Shown piece by piece: positions 24,580 through 33,659 of a stretch of 37,994 nucleotides of DNA. The notes under the pieces were generated by a model. That model ran no database searches. It was not told the origin of the DNA and saw nothing but the letters and a program-made list of their open reading frames with translations. The number at the start of each line of letters is the position of its first letter. Position 1 is the first letter of the stretch. Location of the stretch: positions 1-37,994 of the forward strand of contig JAVBLA010000042.1 of the NCBI GenBank assembly GCA_031553775.1, given 5' to 3'. The position numbers and the translations under genes were made by a program. Source of the DNA: JAISFI01 sp031553775. GTDB lineage: Bacteria; Bacteroidota; Bacteroidia; Bacteroidales; Azobacteroidaceae.

Positions 24580-25455
24580 ATGAAATTTTCAATTTTCAAT
24601 TCTCAATCGAAAATCGGCCTTAACCAATTTTCAATTTTCAATTTTCAATTTTCAATTCTTAATCTCCTCTCCTTCCTCTCAATACTAACATTAACCAGCT
24701 GCGAAGCCTTCGAATACCACCCCTACGACGGCCGAATCAAAGGAGAGACAGGTATCAATGCCAAAAATATCGCCCGTATAGAACAAGCCTGCGCCGGAAA
24801 GCAAACCATCCGTTTCGCCGTAATAGGAGACACACAAGGCTGGTATAACGATACGGAAGCATTTGTAAATGCCCTCAATAAACGAACAGATATCGATTTC
24901 GTGATCCATGGAGGTGATGTTTCCGACTTCGGACTAACCAAGGAATTTATCTGGATGCGTGATATTTTAAATGGACTGAACGTTCCATATGTAGTTTTAC
25001 TCGGTAATCACGACTGTTTAGCAAACGGGAATCAGATACATCATGAAATTTTCGGAGAAGAAAATTTTTCTTTTTTAGCCGGAAATATCAAATTTATCTG
25101 TTTAAATACCAATGCGATCGAATACGATTATTCTCATCCGGTACCGGATTTCGAATTTCTCGTAAACCAATTGGAAAACCGGCAGGAAGAACATGAAAAA
25201 ACAGTCGTTGCCATGCATGCCCGTCCCTACTCAGAACAATTCAATAATAATGTCGCCCGTGTTTTTCAACGCTATATCAGGGAATTTCCCAATCTCCAGT
25301 TTTGCCTGAACGGACATGATCATCAAATCACTGCAGACGATATATTCGGTGACGGAGTCATTTATTATGGTACATCGAATATTGCAAAACATAAATACTT
25401 ATTATTCACAATAACCCCTGATGACCTATATCAATATGAAGTTGTATATTTCTAA
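24580..25455 (+). CDS. Calcineurin-like metallophosphoesterase lipoprotein
   Basis: This 291-residue protein has the five metallophosphoesterase blocks: GDTQG (Asp84), HGGDVSD (Asp113), GNHD (Asn143-His144), the MHARP His and GHDH near residue 245. They bind two metal ions and cleave phosphoesters. A lipoprotein signal ends at Cys41 (LSILTLTSC), placing it in the periplasm or on the surface. The first 29 or so codons are unusual: they are translated from the 7-bp (TTTTCAA)n repeat and read FSIFNFQFSI before the true hydrophobic stretch. No other ATG is available, so this start is kept. An alternative non-ATG start after the repeat is possible. Its 3' end overlaps the next gene by 20 bases. 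Confidence 0.88.
   Translation: MKFSIFNSQSKIGLNQFSIFNFQFSILNLLSFLSILTLTSCEAFEYHPYDGRIKGETGINAKNIARIEQACAGKQTIRFAVIGDTQGWYNDTEAFVNALNKRTDIDFVIHGGDVSDFGLTKEFIWMRDILNGLNVPYVVLLGNHDCLANGNQIHHEIFGEENFSFLAGNIKFICLNTNAIEYDYSHPVPDFEFLVNQLENRQEEHEKTVVAMHARPYSEQFNNNVARVFQRYIREFPNLQFCLNGHDHQITADDIFGDGVIYYGTSNIAKHKYLLFTITPDDLYQYEVVYF
24584..24658. repeat. 7-bp repeat arrays inside the metallophosphoesterase N-terminus
   Basis: Two (TTTTCAA)n runs (about 24584-24608 and 24626-24658) lie within the start of the coding frame. Because 7 is not a multiple of 3, the units translate as a seven-residue cycle of F, N, F, Q, F, S, I. Confidence 0.7.
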
Positions 25456-26080
25456 ATACTTTATTCTGATCACGTTATTTGCTTCTTACCATACAGCCGT
25501 TTGTTCTCAGGACAGCAAGTACGAAGAACGGATCGTTAAATATCATTCAGCATGGAACAACCTGATTCCCAGCTACCTTAAGACGCAATATGCAGGGTCC
25601 ATGGGACTAATCTCGGTAGGTACCGGATGGGATTACGGAAAAAACAATCAATGGGAAACGGATGTCATGCTCGGATGGGTCCCGAAATATGAAACCGATC
25701 ATGATAAAGTCTGTTTCACACTGAAACAAAACTTTATTCCATGGAGTATCAATCCCGGCAATAAAGACTGGATCATCGAACCTTTCGCCTGCGGACTCTA
25801 CTTCAATACCGTTTTCGGAGAAGAATTCTGGGGAAAAGAACCATCCCGTTATCCCAACAAATATTACAATTTCTCTACAAAGCTGCGGACGAATATTTAT
25901 ATCGGACAACGGATTACCTATAAAATCCCGACTCACAAAAGGAACTTCGGAAAGGCATTGACATTTTTCTATGAAATAAGCACTAATGAACTGTACATCG
26001 TCAGCGCTGTCGATAACGATTATCTTAAGCCGACCGATTATCTGCACCTGTCTTTAGGACTCAAATTGCAATTATTTTGA
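25436..26080 (+). CDS. Conserved outer-membrane-type protein of unknown function
   Basis: This is 214 residues from the ATG at 25436. Five more in-frame codons from 25421 are possible, but they precede the signal peptide MKLYISKYFILITLFASYHTAVCSQ. The mature part has barrel-like amphipathic strands (SMGLISVGTGWDYG, ETDVMLGWVPKYE, LKQNFIPWSINP, LHLSLGLKLQLF) and ends in Phe, like an outer-membrane protein. I recognise similar hypothetical proteins from Bacteroidales but no named function. It overlaps the metallophosphoesterase gene by 20 bases, so the two are probably co-translated and may work together at the outer membrane. Confidence 0.75.
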   Translation: MKLYISKYFILITLFASYHTAVCSQDSKYEERIVKYHSAWNNLIPSYLKTQYAGSMGLISVGTGWDYGKNNQWETDVMLGWVPKYETDHDKVCFTLKQNFIPWSINPGNKDWIIEPFACGLYFNTVFGEEFWGKEPSRYPNKYYNFSTKLRTNIYIGQRITYKIPTHKRNFGKALTFFYEISTNELYIVSAVDNDYLKPTDYLHLSLGLKLQLF

Positions 26081-26110
26081 GTAAAAGGAGATAAAAAAAC
26101 ATCCGTTTTT

Positions 26111-26141
26111 TTTGATTTTTCAAAGGATTGTATTTTCTTTG
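26111..26141 (+). promoter_or_regulatory. Promoter of the GH92 gene
   Basis: TTTG (26111-26114), 19 bases, then TTTCTTTG (26134-26141), one mismatch to TAnnTTTG. Start expected near 26148, just before a palindrome. Confidence 0.45.
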
Positions 26142-26152
26142 TAGTTGAAATA

Positions 26153-26170
26153 TGTATATATGTATATACA
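26153..26170. promoter_or_regulatory. Operator-like palindrome in front of GH92
   Basis: TGTATATA-TG-TATATACA has two perfect 8-base arms and lies a few bases after the predicted transcription start, where a repressor would act. Its regulator is not in this window as far as I can tell. Confidence 0.45.
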
Positions 26171-26203
26171 TTTAAAACCATTCTTTTACTCAAAGATTAT
26201 ACC

Positions 26204-29200
26204 ATGAAAAAGTTTTTAATTTGTACCGCAATTTTATTAAGCCACCATCTGACTCAGGCTCAAAATTTTACCGTATGGAATATCGGCACGCACAACCATT
26301 CTTCGGCAGAACTGGCCTTAGGTCCATCGGATTACAATCAATTCCTTGCGAAAGATTTCGGATATGAAGACAGATATTTCCTGATCGGAAAATCTCTTCC
26401 AAAAGAAGATTTTCCTTACGTACTTCCCGGGCCGGACGATGCCTGGGCCGGTACGGGATCTACCTCCGGTATACGTACACATGATATCAATATCCTGTTC
26501 GGTATCAGTGAAATACAGGACAATATAGCATTCAGGTTTATCATCGATCTGCTAGATTCCCATCCGGGTAAATCGCTTTTGAAAGTATCGATCAATGATA
26601 TTCAAAACCGGGAATTTTTGCTGAAAGGGAGCTCCGACTCCGCCATATATGGCATCCAATCTGGCACAAAGAACCAAACGATAGAGATCCCCATACAAAA
26701 AGGAGTGATTCGGGAAGGCGGAAACAAAATCACACTGACCATACTGGAAGGCTCCTGGATCGTTTTTGACGATGTGCGTTTGGAAGCCTCATCCCCTGTC
26801 CGTACGGAACAACCGGATCAGGTTTTCATCCGGGAAATAAAAGCCGGCAATTACGAAATGAAGAATGAAGAGAAACGATTCCAACCCTTACTAATCGATG
26901 TAGAGCATCTTCAGGGCAGACCGGAATTAACGGTAGAACTGGATGGAAAAAAAATATTTACGTCCCGCCTGGATACTGCCAGATACCAGTTTGAGGTCCC
27001 CATGCCTGCCGTCGGGTCGGAAGTAAACTCTTCCTACAAGATCCTGATAAACGGACAAAGTATCTCCAGCGGGGACATCAAACGTAGCCCTCAACCGGTC
27101 CAAACCTATGCCGGTTATGTAGATACGAGGATGGGGACGGCACATTCCCGGTGGATGATCGCTCCGGGTCCCTGGATGCCGTTCAGCATGGTTAAACTAA
27201 GTCCGGATAACCAGAACAGGGGATGGCAGGCCGGTTACCAACCCTCGTTCGAATCGATAGGATGTTTCAGTCATATCCATGAATGGACAATGGCCGGCCT
27301 GGGCATGATGCCTACCAACGGTCCTTTACAGATCCAGACAGGAGACCAGTCTGATCCGGATTCGGGCTACCGCTCCCGGATCGATAAATCGAGCGAACAA
27401 GCTCCTTTAGGATTGTATAAAGCATATTTGACGGATACGGATATCCTGGCGGAAATAACAGCTACCACCCGCTGCGGATTCCAACGCTACACTTTCCCGA
27501 AAGACAAAGACGGACGGGTAATGATCGACCTGCATATCGAAGCAGAATACAACTACCAATTAGTGGATATACAAATAGATAAAGTCAGCGACTTCCGGAT
27601 AGAAGGTCACAGCCATCAACTTTCCCCGCATGTATGGAGCAACGATGCCGATCAGGACTATACCATCTATTTCGTCATCGAATTCGACCGGCCTGTTAAG
27701 AATATGGGCGGATGGATCGACGACCAGATCAGGAAATCGACATCTTTCGAAGCCAAAAACATCAAAGATGCCGGTGCATATGTAGAATTCGATACAAAAA
27801 TTTCGAATACCGTTCAGGTTCGTTCAGGGATTTCCCTGGTAAGCCTGGAAAATGCTTCGGAAAATTTACGAACCGAGATCAGCAACCCTTTTGGCTGGAA
27901 TTTTGATCAAATAGTCGATAACCAGAAAAAAACCTGGAACGACATTTTGTCGAGGGTATCGATCACCACCAGCGACCGGTTGGAAAAAATCCGCTTCTAC
28001 ACCAATATGTACCGGGCACTTTGCCGAAATACCTGGAGTGACGTCAATGGTGAATGGATGTCGGCCGGAGGCATAAAACAAAAATTCACAAATCCGGATC
28101 ATCTGGCTTTAGGTTGCGATGCTTTCTGGAATACATTCTGGAACCTGAACCAATTCTGGAACCTGGTAACTCCGGAATGGTCATCCCAATGGGTACACTC
28201 CCAATTAGCCATGTACGATACAGACGGCTGGTTAGCCAAAGGACCGGCAGGAATGAAATACATTCCTGTAATGGTGGCAGAACATGAAATTCCATTGATT
28301 GTAAGTGCATACCAGATGGGAATACGGGATTTTGATACCGGTAAAGCACTGGAGGCAATGGTAAAAATGCAAACAACTCCTGCCACGCACGTTGCCGGAG
28401 GTTTTGCCGGGAACCGCGACCTGGAATCCTATCTTAAATACAAATATGTTCCTTCGGATATCGGACGTTTTTCCAATACACTGGAATATTCTTACGATGA
28501 CTGGACGGTTGCCCAATTCGCCAAATCCTTAGGAAAAATAAAAGAATACGAAATTTTTGCCGACCGGGGAAATTGGTGGAAAAATGCCATCAATCCGGAT
28601 AACGGATATGCACATATGCGTGAAAGCAATGGAAAGTTTGTGGCTGATTTCGATCCGTTCCACTCCGGCGCAAACCATCATTATGTGGAAGGGAATGCCT
28701 GGCAATTAAGTTATTTCGTTCCACAGGATATTCCGGGACTGGCCAGAATACTCGGTGAAAAAGATTTCGTAGGCCGTTTGGAATGGGGGTTCGAAGCAAG
28801 TGAGCCCTGGAGGTATAACGCCCCCAACGATCAATACTGGGATTTCCCCGTAGTACAGGGCAACCAGCAATCCATGCACTTCGCATTCCTGTTCAACTGG
28901 GCGAATCATCCCTGGTTGACACAACATTGGAGCCGTTCCATCATCGACCGGTATTATGGTTATGGGGTTGGGAATGCTTATCTGGGCGATGAAGACCAGG
29001 GACAAATGAGCGCCTGGCTAGTCATGGCTTCCATCGGCTTGTTTCAGACCGATGGAGGATGTAATGCTTCTCCGATATACGAAATAGCAAGTCCCCTATA
29101 TGAAAAAACTGTAATCGACCTGGGCAAACAATACGGCCGTGGAGAAAAATTCATTATCGAAGCGAAAAATGTATCGAAGAAAAATAAATATATCCAAAGT

Positions 29201-29341
29201 GCAACTCTCAATGGAAAAGAACTGAGAACTTTCTGGTTTCCAGCTTCAGAACTTCTTAAAGGAGGAAAATTAGTGTTAAACATGGGTGATATCCCGAATA
29301 AATCGTGGGGAATTTCCCTTCCACGCCCGAATAAAAAATAA
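26204..29341 (+). CDS. GH92-family alpha-mannosidase-like enzyme with N-terminal PL4-like domain
   Basis: This 1045-residue secreted protein has a signal peptide (MKKFLICTAILLSHHLTQAQ). Residues 21-200 read like the third domain of family 4 polysaccharide lyases (FTVWNIGTHNHSSAELALG and IVFDDVRLEA), probably a carbohydrate-binding beta domain. From about residue 300 it matches GH92: DTRMGTAHSRWMIAPGPWMPFSMVKLSPD, then CFSHIHEWTMAGLG. The catalytic half has Glu829 in VEGNAWQLSYFVPQD and the acidic pair in GDEDQGQMSAW (Asp929, Asp931), in the positions of the calcium-dependent exo-mannosidase acid and base. The usual WDT motif is replaced by CDAFWNTFWNLNQFW, so linkage or sugar preference may differ from typical alpha-1,2-mannosidases. 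It is transcribed alone. Confidence 0.87.
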   Translation: MKKFLICTAILLSHHLTQAQNFTVWNIGTHNHSSAELALGPSDYNQFLAKDFGYEDRYFLIGKSLPKEDFPYVLPGPDDAWAGTGSTSGIRTHDINILFGISEIQDNIAFRFIIDLLDSHPGKSLLKVSINDIQNREFLLKGSSDSAIYGIQSGTKNQTIEIPIQKGVIREGGNKITLTILEGSWIVFDDVRLEASSPVRTEQPDQVFIREIKAGNYEMKNEEKRFQPLLIDVEHLQGRPELTVELDGKKIFTSRLDTARYQFEVPMPAVGSEVNSSYKILINGQSISSGDIKRSPQPVQTYAGYVDTRMGTAHSRWMIAPGPWMPFSMVKLSPDNQNRGWQAGYQPSFESIGCFSHIHEWTMAGLGMMPTNGPLQIQTGDQSDPDSGYRSRIDKSSEQAPLGLYKAYLTDTDILAEITATTRCGFQRYTFPKDKDGRVMIDLHIEAEYNYQLVDIQIDKVSDFRIEGHSHQLSPHVWSNDADQDYTIYFVIEFDRPVKNMGGWIDDQIRKSTSFEAKNIKDAGAYVEFDTKISNTVQVRSGISLVSLENASENLRTEISNPFGWNFDQIVDNQKKTWNDILSRVSITTSDRLEKIRFYTNMYRALCRNTWSDVNGEWMSAGGIKQKFTNPDHLALGCDAFWNTFWNLNQFWNLVTPEWSSQWVHSQLAMYDTDGWLAKGPAGMKYIPVMVAEHEIPLIVSAYQMGIRDFDTGKALEAMVKMQTTPATHVAGGFAGNRDLESYLKYKYVPSDIGRFSNTLEYSYDDWTVAQFAKSLGKIKEYEIFADRGNWWKNAINPDNGYAHMRESNGKFVADFDPFHSGANHHYVEGNAWQLSYFVPQDIPGLARILGEKDFVGRLEWGFEASEPWRYNAPNDQYWDFPVVQGNQQSMHFAFLFNWANHPWLTQHWSRSIIDRYYGYGVGNAYLGDEDQGQMSAWLVMASIGLFQTDGGCNASPIYEIASPLYEKTVIDLGKQYGRGEKFIIEAKNVSKKNKYIQSATLNGKELRTFWFPASELLKGGKLVLNMGDIPNKSWGISLPRPNKK

Positions 29342-29703
29342 ACCCGGAAAAATAAAAAAAGCTGCCCCAAATATCCCTATTGAAGCAGCCGGTACTTTTC
29401 TTTCTCACTTTCTGGTAAAGGCATACGTATTAGAATTAGAAGGCCGTTTTTCACAAAGCAACATTCCACAAAATCAGGTAAAGTGACAAGAAAATGAAAT
29501 TCAGTCTTTTGCCTAGTTATTGTAAAAACATTGACTGAACCATCGATTCAAAATCGGATCAAAGATACTGATCGTTTATTTTTTTCAATGTTTTTTTCCT
29601 ATCGTTCTCTGACAATACTTTACCTGATTTTTTTCTAATATAGACAATTAATTTTTAATTTTCAAAAACAGGAATATAAGCCGGCTATTTTCCATTCATT
29701 CTC
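29342..29703. other. Convergent intergenic region between GH92 and GH116 genes
   Basis: No gene was found. Apart from the weak terminator at 29348-29390, one minus-strand TATCTTTG box (29560-29567) is visible without a -33 partner and with no ORF behind it. It could drive a short antisense RNA toward GH92 or be chance. Confidence 0.3.
29348..29390 (-). terminator. Weak intrinsic terminator, minus strand
   Basis: On the minus strand GCTGC, a 19-base loop, GCAGC is followed by a run of Ts. The five-base stem is short. It would end the GH116 transcript about 310 bases after its stop. Confidence 0.35.
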
Positions 29704-32400
29704 TTACCTCGAAACCTTTATTTCCAATATTTGATCCGCCGGTACACTAATGCGACTGGAAAAAGAAATCATGACATCGGTTCCCTGTTGCATTACAGTA
29801 GCCGGAATCGTTTTTCCATCTAAGCTTACTGCAACCGACCGGAAAGATTTTCCCCGGATTGATTCCAAGCCGAAAGATTCCAGTTCTATTTTTCCATACC
29901 GGGGTTGCAAAGTACACAAAACCTGATCCCCACGAGATTGCTGCACATAGGTTCCCCAAGCTTCCGCTGCTGTAAACGGAGCTTTGAAGTCTTCCTGACC
30001 CCATTTCGGAGCAAACTTCATATACCCTTTCGGTCCATGGTATTCATATCCGCAGGCAGAAATGAAAGCCCCATAACTAGCCATAGCACGGGCATAATGG
30101 TCGCTGCATTCAATTTCATTGAAGGGATTCCGTTTAGACGCATGATAACGGTCATGGATAGAACGGGTTAATACCATTCCCTCATCCGTCATTCCCTCTG
30201 CAATCATATGAGCCGCCACCTGGTATTCAAATCCGCTCATACATTCATGAAAATAACCCATCTGCCAGCTTACATTATCACCATAAGGCTTCGGTTCGTT
30301 CTTCGGATTGGTATTCATAATCATACCGCCTTCTCCCGGCAAGGCATACGGGCGTCCTCCTTTGTTCACAGAAATATACGGACCTACATCCGGCGTATAA
30401 TTATATTTCCACAATGCCCTCAGCGCAGACAGGGTTTTCTTCCTGTCCTGTATGCGTCCCAAACCTACCTGATGCGCCCAGGCCTGGCCCAATACCTGAT
30501 CTATATGGCAGGTATTGTAAGAACCCAGGTTGGCCCGGCCTTTTTCTTTATCCGGCCGGTGAATATAATATTCCCCGTTAAACAGGTATTTATCCATATT
30601 CTTACTTCCTTTGCGGACATACTCTGAACAGATCCGGGCAAATTCCAAATCGCCTGACTCTTTGGCCATTTCTTCTCCGGCACGGACTCCTGCTATGCAG
30701 ACTCCTACAATCCAGGCTATTTCACCATCCCAAACAGCATCCAGTGTATTTTCCATGGGAGTATCTTCCATTCCATCCCCATTTCTATCCTGATCAATGA
30801 TAAACTGTACGGCACGCTTGATATTCGGCCAGTTCCTTTTCAAAAAACGATCATCTGTACTCATCTGATGTTCCCGGTAACAACGAAGCACACAACCTGC
30901 CTGTCCGTCGATGGCAGGGCGGCTTTCCATTTCCGCACGGAAAATAATTCCTCCGTTTTCCTGCATAGCGATATTCAGATCGGTCCGCTCCCGGCAATCC
31001 CTTTCCAATGCAGGAAATAAACGCCCCATTGCCTGTGCATAATACCAGACATGCGTACAGGTACCGGCACAAGCTCCCACGCCTTCCCAGGCCCAGAAAC
31101 GTCCACTACTGAAACGATGGCAGTTGGCGGTGGCCAAGGTACCTACATTGACTAAAGTTCTTTCCAGAAACCAATGAGGAAGAGTCGATTCCTGCCAGGT
31201 AGACAGCCAAAGCCTGGTAGTAGAAGATAATCTTTCAAAGTTTTCGGCAACATACAGGGCAACCGCGGTTGCTGATGAAAATCGATTCTGATAATAACGT
31301 CCATTGTCTTTGACCTGGTCGCTGACTTTCAGATTGGGAAAATACCATGAAATCACAAAATCGGCATTCCGGCTTGTTCCGGGCGCAATTTTCAAATCTG
31401 TTTGAACCGCACCGGTCAAAGGCTCCTGGATAGGCTTGGTAAGTTCCTGAATCTCCTGACGGTCAAAACATGTGGGTAAGTTACAGGGTAATATATCGGC
31501 AAAAGCCCTGGCTTTTTGATCCAAAGCAGCAATACACATCGTTCCGTAGTCCGGCTTTCCGGCCAGTTCTTCCTGTTGTTCTGTTTTCAGTACCTGTAAA
31601 CTTTCCGAAATGGCCACAAAATTACCTGATTTCACGGTTTCATTCAATCGCCGGCAAACAGTAGGGTTAGCCGACCGGATACTGGTTTTATTCTCCAGAA
31701 AGCCCAAAATGGAAAGATTAACCTGGGAGTTACCTGTATTCTTTGCCGAAAAAGAAAGAATAGTTGCCGGAAGAGCGGAATCGTCTTCATTCAGCGGGAT
31801 AAAAGGGGAAAAAACCTGTAATGTCAATTCTACGGGTAAATGTTTATCTGTATAACGAATAGTACCGATGGGATAAGTAGCCTCAAATGATATTTCGTCC
31901 CAGTACGATTCTTCCAGTACTTTATAAACAGTTTGTCCGCCGTATTCGAATTTCAGGATAAAGCCCTGTTGTAAAGGATGCACATCTTTCGCCGGTTCGA
32001 GATAACAGGCTCCGTCGCGGGGACGAACATCCATATCATTCCAACGGAGGAGCTTGGGCTCCACTCCTTCTTTTTCTTCATTGAATATATCCCATAACCA
32101 CAACCGGCCATCTCCGCCAAGATATACGCCTCCTGCGGTGATACCTCCTGCAGGCATTCCGATATATTGCAATTCATCCTTGCTTTTGAGATAAACCGTA
32201 GGTTTTCCCCGTTCGTAGAGAGAACGGATCCATGAAGTTGCAATGTTTTTATCCGGAGGGATTCGGCCTGGATCAAGGGCCAATTGTTTGGTAGAAACTT
32301 TGATGTGTCCGGCCGGCTCATTCTCTTCTTTTTTTTCTTGTGCGGAAAGACCGGAAATTACAAACAGGATTCCAATAATAAAACTGATCTTTTTTCTCAT
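29704..32400 (-). CDS. GH116-type (GBA2-like, DUF608) beta-glycosidase
   Basis: This 898-residue secreted protein has a signal peptide (MRKKISFIIGILFVISGLSAQ). The N-terminal half (YIGMPAGGITAGGVYLGGDGRLWLWDIF, PLQQGFILKFEYGG) matches the GBA2 N-terminal beta-sandwich. The C-terminal half is the DUF608 (alpha/alpha)6 domain. Glu466 in GRLFPALERD is a candidate nucleophile. Asp634 in CHIDQVLGQAW is a candidate acid/base, matching the 'SDQ.AGQW' block of human GBA2; these assignments are by motif and spacing only. The family contains beta-glucosidases, beta-xylosidases and N-acetylglucosaminidases, so the substrate is open. It faces GH92 tail to tail and stands alone. No promoter match was found in front. 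Confidence 0.85.
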   Translation of the reverse strand: MRKKISFIIGILFVISGLSAQEKKEENEPAGHIKVSTKQLALDPGRIPPDKNIATSWIRSLYERGKPTVYLKSKDELQYIGMPAGGITAGGVYLGGDGRLWLWDIFNEEKEGVEPKLLRWNDMDVRPRDGACYLEPAKDVHPLQQGFILKFEYGGQTVYKVLEESYWDEISFEATYPIGTIRYTDKHLPVELTLQVFSPFIPLNEDDSALPATILSFSAKNTGNSQVNLSILGFLENKTSIRSANPTVCRRLNETVKSGNFVAISESLQVLKTEQQEELAGKPDYGTMCIAALDQKARAFADILPCNLPTCFDRQEIQELTKPIQEPLTGAVQTDLKIAPGTSRNADFVISWYFPNLKVSDQVKDNGRYYQNRFSSATAVALYVAENFERLSSTTRLWLSTWQESTLPHWFLERTLVNVGTLATANCHRFSSGRFWAWEGVGACAGTCTHVWYYAQAMGRLFPALERDCRERTDLNIAMQENGGIIFRAEMESRPAIDGQAGCVLRCYREHQMSTDDRFLKRNWPNIKRAVQFIIDQDRNGDGMEDTPMENTLDAVWDGEIAWIVGVCIAGVRAGEEMAKESGDLEFARICSEYVRKGSKNMDKYLFNGEYYIHRPDKEKGRANLGSYNTCHIDQVLGQAWAHQVGLGRIQDRKKTLSALRALWKYNYTPDVGPYISVNKGGRPYALPGEGGMIMNTNPKNEPKPYGDNVSWQMGYFHECMSGFEYQVAAHMIAEGMTDEGMVLTRSIHDRYHASKRNPFNEIECSDHYARAMASYGAFISACGYEYHGPKGYMKFAPKWGQEDFKAPFTAAEAWGTYVQQSRGDQVLCTLQPRYGKIELESFGLESIRGKSFRSVAVSLDGKTIPATVMQQGTDVMISFSSRISVPADQILEIKVSR

Positions 32401-32507
32401 GGTATTATTTTCAAAATTTGAAACGTTTGCTATAATACAAATAATAACGCATGCACCCTAGGTTTTGTACTGGAAAATATTTATTTTTAATATTTCGATA
32501 CATTTTT

Positions 32508-32993
32508 TCAGCATGAAAAATCTAATAAAGATACTATTTCCGCCTTAACTATACAGATTAAATCCTTTGGAGCAATCTGAACCTGAAGTCCGCGTTGCCC
32601 GGCACTGACATAAATATACTCAAAATCCAAACAGGTTTCATGAATATAAGTAGGAAAAAGTTTTTTCATTCCGATCGGAGAACAGGCTCCCCTGATATAT
32701 CCGGTAACGGATAATAAGTCTTTCATAGGAATCATCTCACAATTCTTATTTCCGGAAACTTTAGCCGCTTTTTTCAGGTCCACCTCTTCGTCCCCCGGAA
32801 TAATACAAATAAAATAGCCGGTTTTATCTCCTTTTAAAACAAGGGTTTTAAAAACCTGCTCAACCGGCTCGTTCAATCGAGCGGCTACATGAACGGCACT
32901 CAGGTCGGATTCATCTACTTCGTAAGGGATTAATTTGTAAGAGATTCCTGTTTTATCCAGTAAGCGGGCTGCGTTTGTTTTGTTAATCTTCAT
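32508..32993 (-). CDS. ybaK: Cys-tRNA(Pro)/Cys-tRNA(Cys) deacylase YbaK/EbsC
   Basis: This 161-residue cytoplasmic protein of the YbaK/ProX trans-editing family hydrolyses cysteine mis-attached to tRNA-Pro. Conserved blocks are NAARLLDKTGISYKLIPYEVDESDLSAVHVAARL, then VFKTLVLKGDKTGYFICIIPGDEEVDLKKAAKVSG with the catalytic-type Lys, and GYIRGACSPIGMKKLFPTYI with the GxxSP/GMKK substrate loop. Length is normal. It begins 20 bases after the stop of the broken lipoprotein gene and may share its transcript, although the roles are unrelated. Confidence 0.93.
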   Translation of the reverse strand: MKINKTNAARLLDKTGISYKLIPYEVDESDLSAVHVAARLNEPVEQVFKTLVLKGDKTGYFICIIPGDEEVDLKKAAKVSGNKNCEMIPMKDLLSVTGYIRGACSPIGMKKLFPTYIHETCLDFEYIYVSAGQRGLQVQIAPKDLICIVKAEIVSLLDFSC

Positions 32994-33013
32994 CTGTGTT
33001 TGGCCGTTGTTAA

Positions 33014-33659
33014 CTAAAAATTGGAACCTGGATTTCGATATTGAATATTATTCCAGTTGATTCTGATTAAACTGGAATCGCGTTGGATGAATGTAGTTTT
33101 CAATAAATTTCTATCGGGAGATTCCGGCCGATCTTCCGGATCATTGGCAAAATAAGTATAATTAATAACTGTTATTCCATTTACTTTACTGGTTATTTCG
33201 CCGTGAGATGCCGGTAAATCATAAAAAATATCATTGGCGACCGGGATGGTGTCCAATTCATCTTCTCTAAAAATAATAGTATGCCGTTTTGATCCGGGCA
33301 ATTCCAGTTTGGTTTCTTTTTTAACAGTGGCTCCGGTAGAATCATATTGTATTCAGTTGCCCTTCAAATACCGCATCACGATCAAAACAATCCAACGTAA
33401 ATGTATAAAATTCATTTGCTTTATTCAGAACTATAAGGTGATCGTTATAAATGAATGCATAAGGCCTGACTGCTTTATTTATCTCAGGATGAATAACGGC
33501 TACCCGGAGATTTGAATCGCCTAAGCCTATTCTTAAGGAATCGATGTATTGTATGCAATTTTCCCTGTTGTTTTTATTTTTACTGCATCCGAAAGTGATT
33601 AGCAATAGAAAGAAAAAAAGAAAAAATACGACTGATTTTTTATATTTAATTATCGACAT
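33014..33659 (-). pseudogene. Lipoprotein gene split by a single-base frameshift
   Basis: Two adjacent frames look like one gene. The first part (33659-33342) encodes a lipoprotein signal with Cys at LLITFGCSKN, then 80 residues ending EGQLNTI-stop. The second part continues in another frame as YDSTGATVKKETKLELPGSKRH and on to a stop at 33014. It has no ATG start, only TTG. Removing one base near 33345-33350, in the ACAATATGAT stretch, would join them as about 214 residues (EGQLNT-YDSTGATVKK). No family was recognised; the text resembles a Bacteroidota lipoprotein with beta-strands. The 5' end overlaps the PepSY-like gene by 14 bases. It may be a true mutation, a phase switch or a sequencing error. 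Confidence 0.6.

Noticed and set aside
5896..24658. CRISPR-like arrays in the AT-rich repeat regions
   Set aside because: Units are 7 bp and contiguous without unique spacers.
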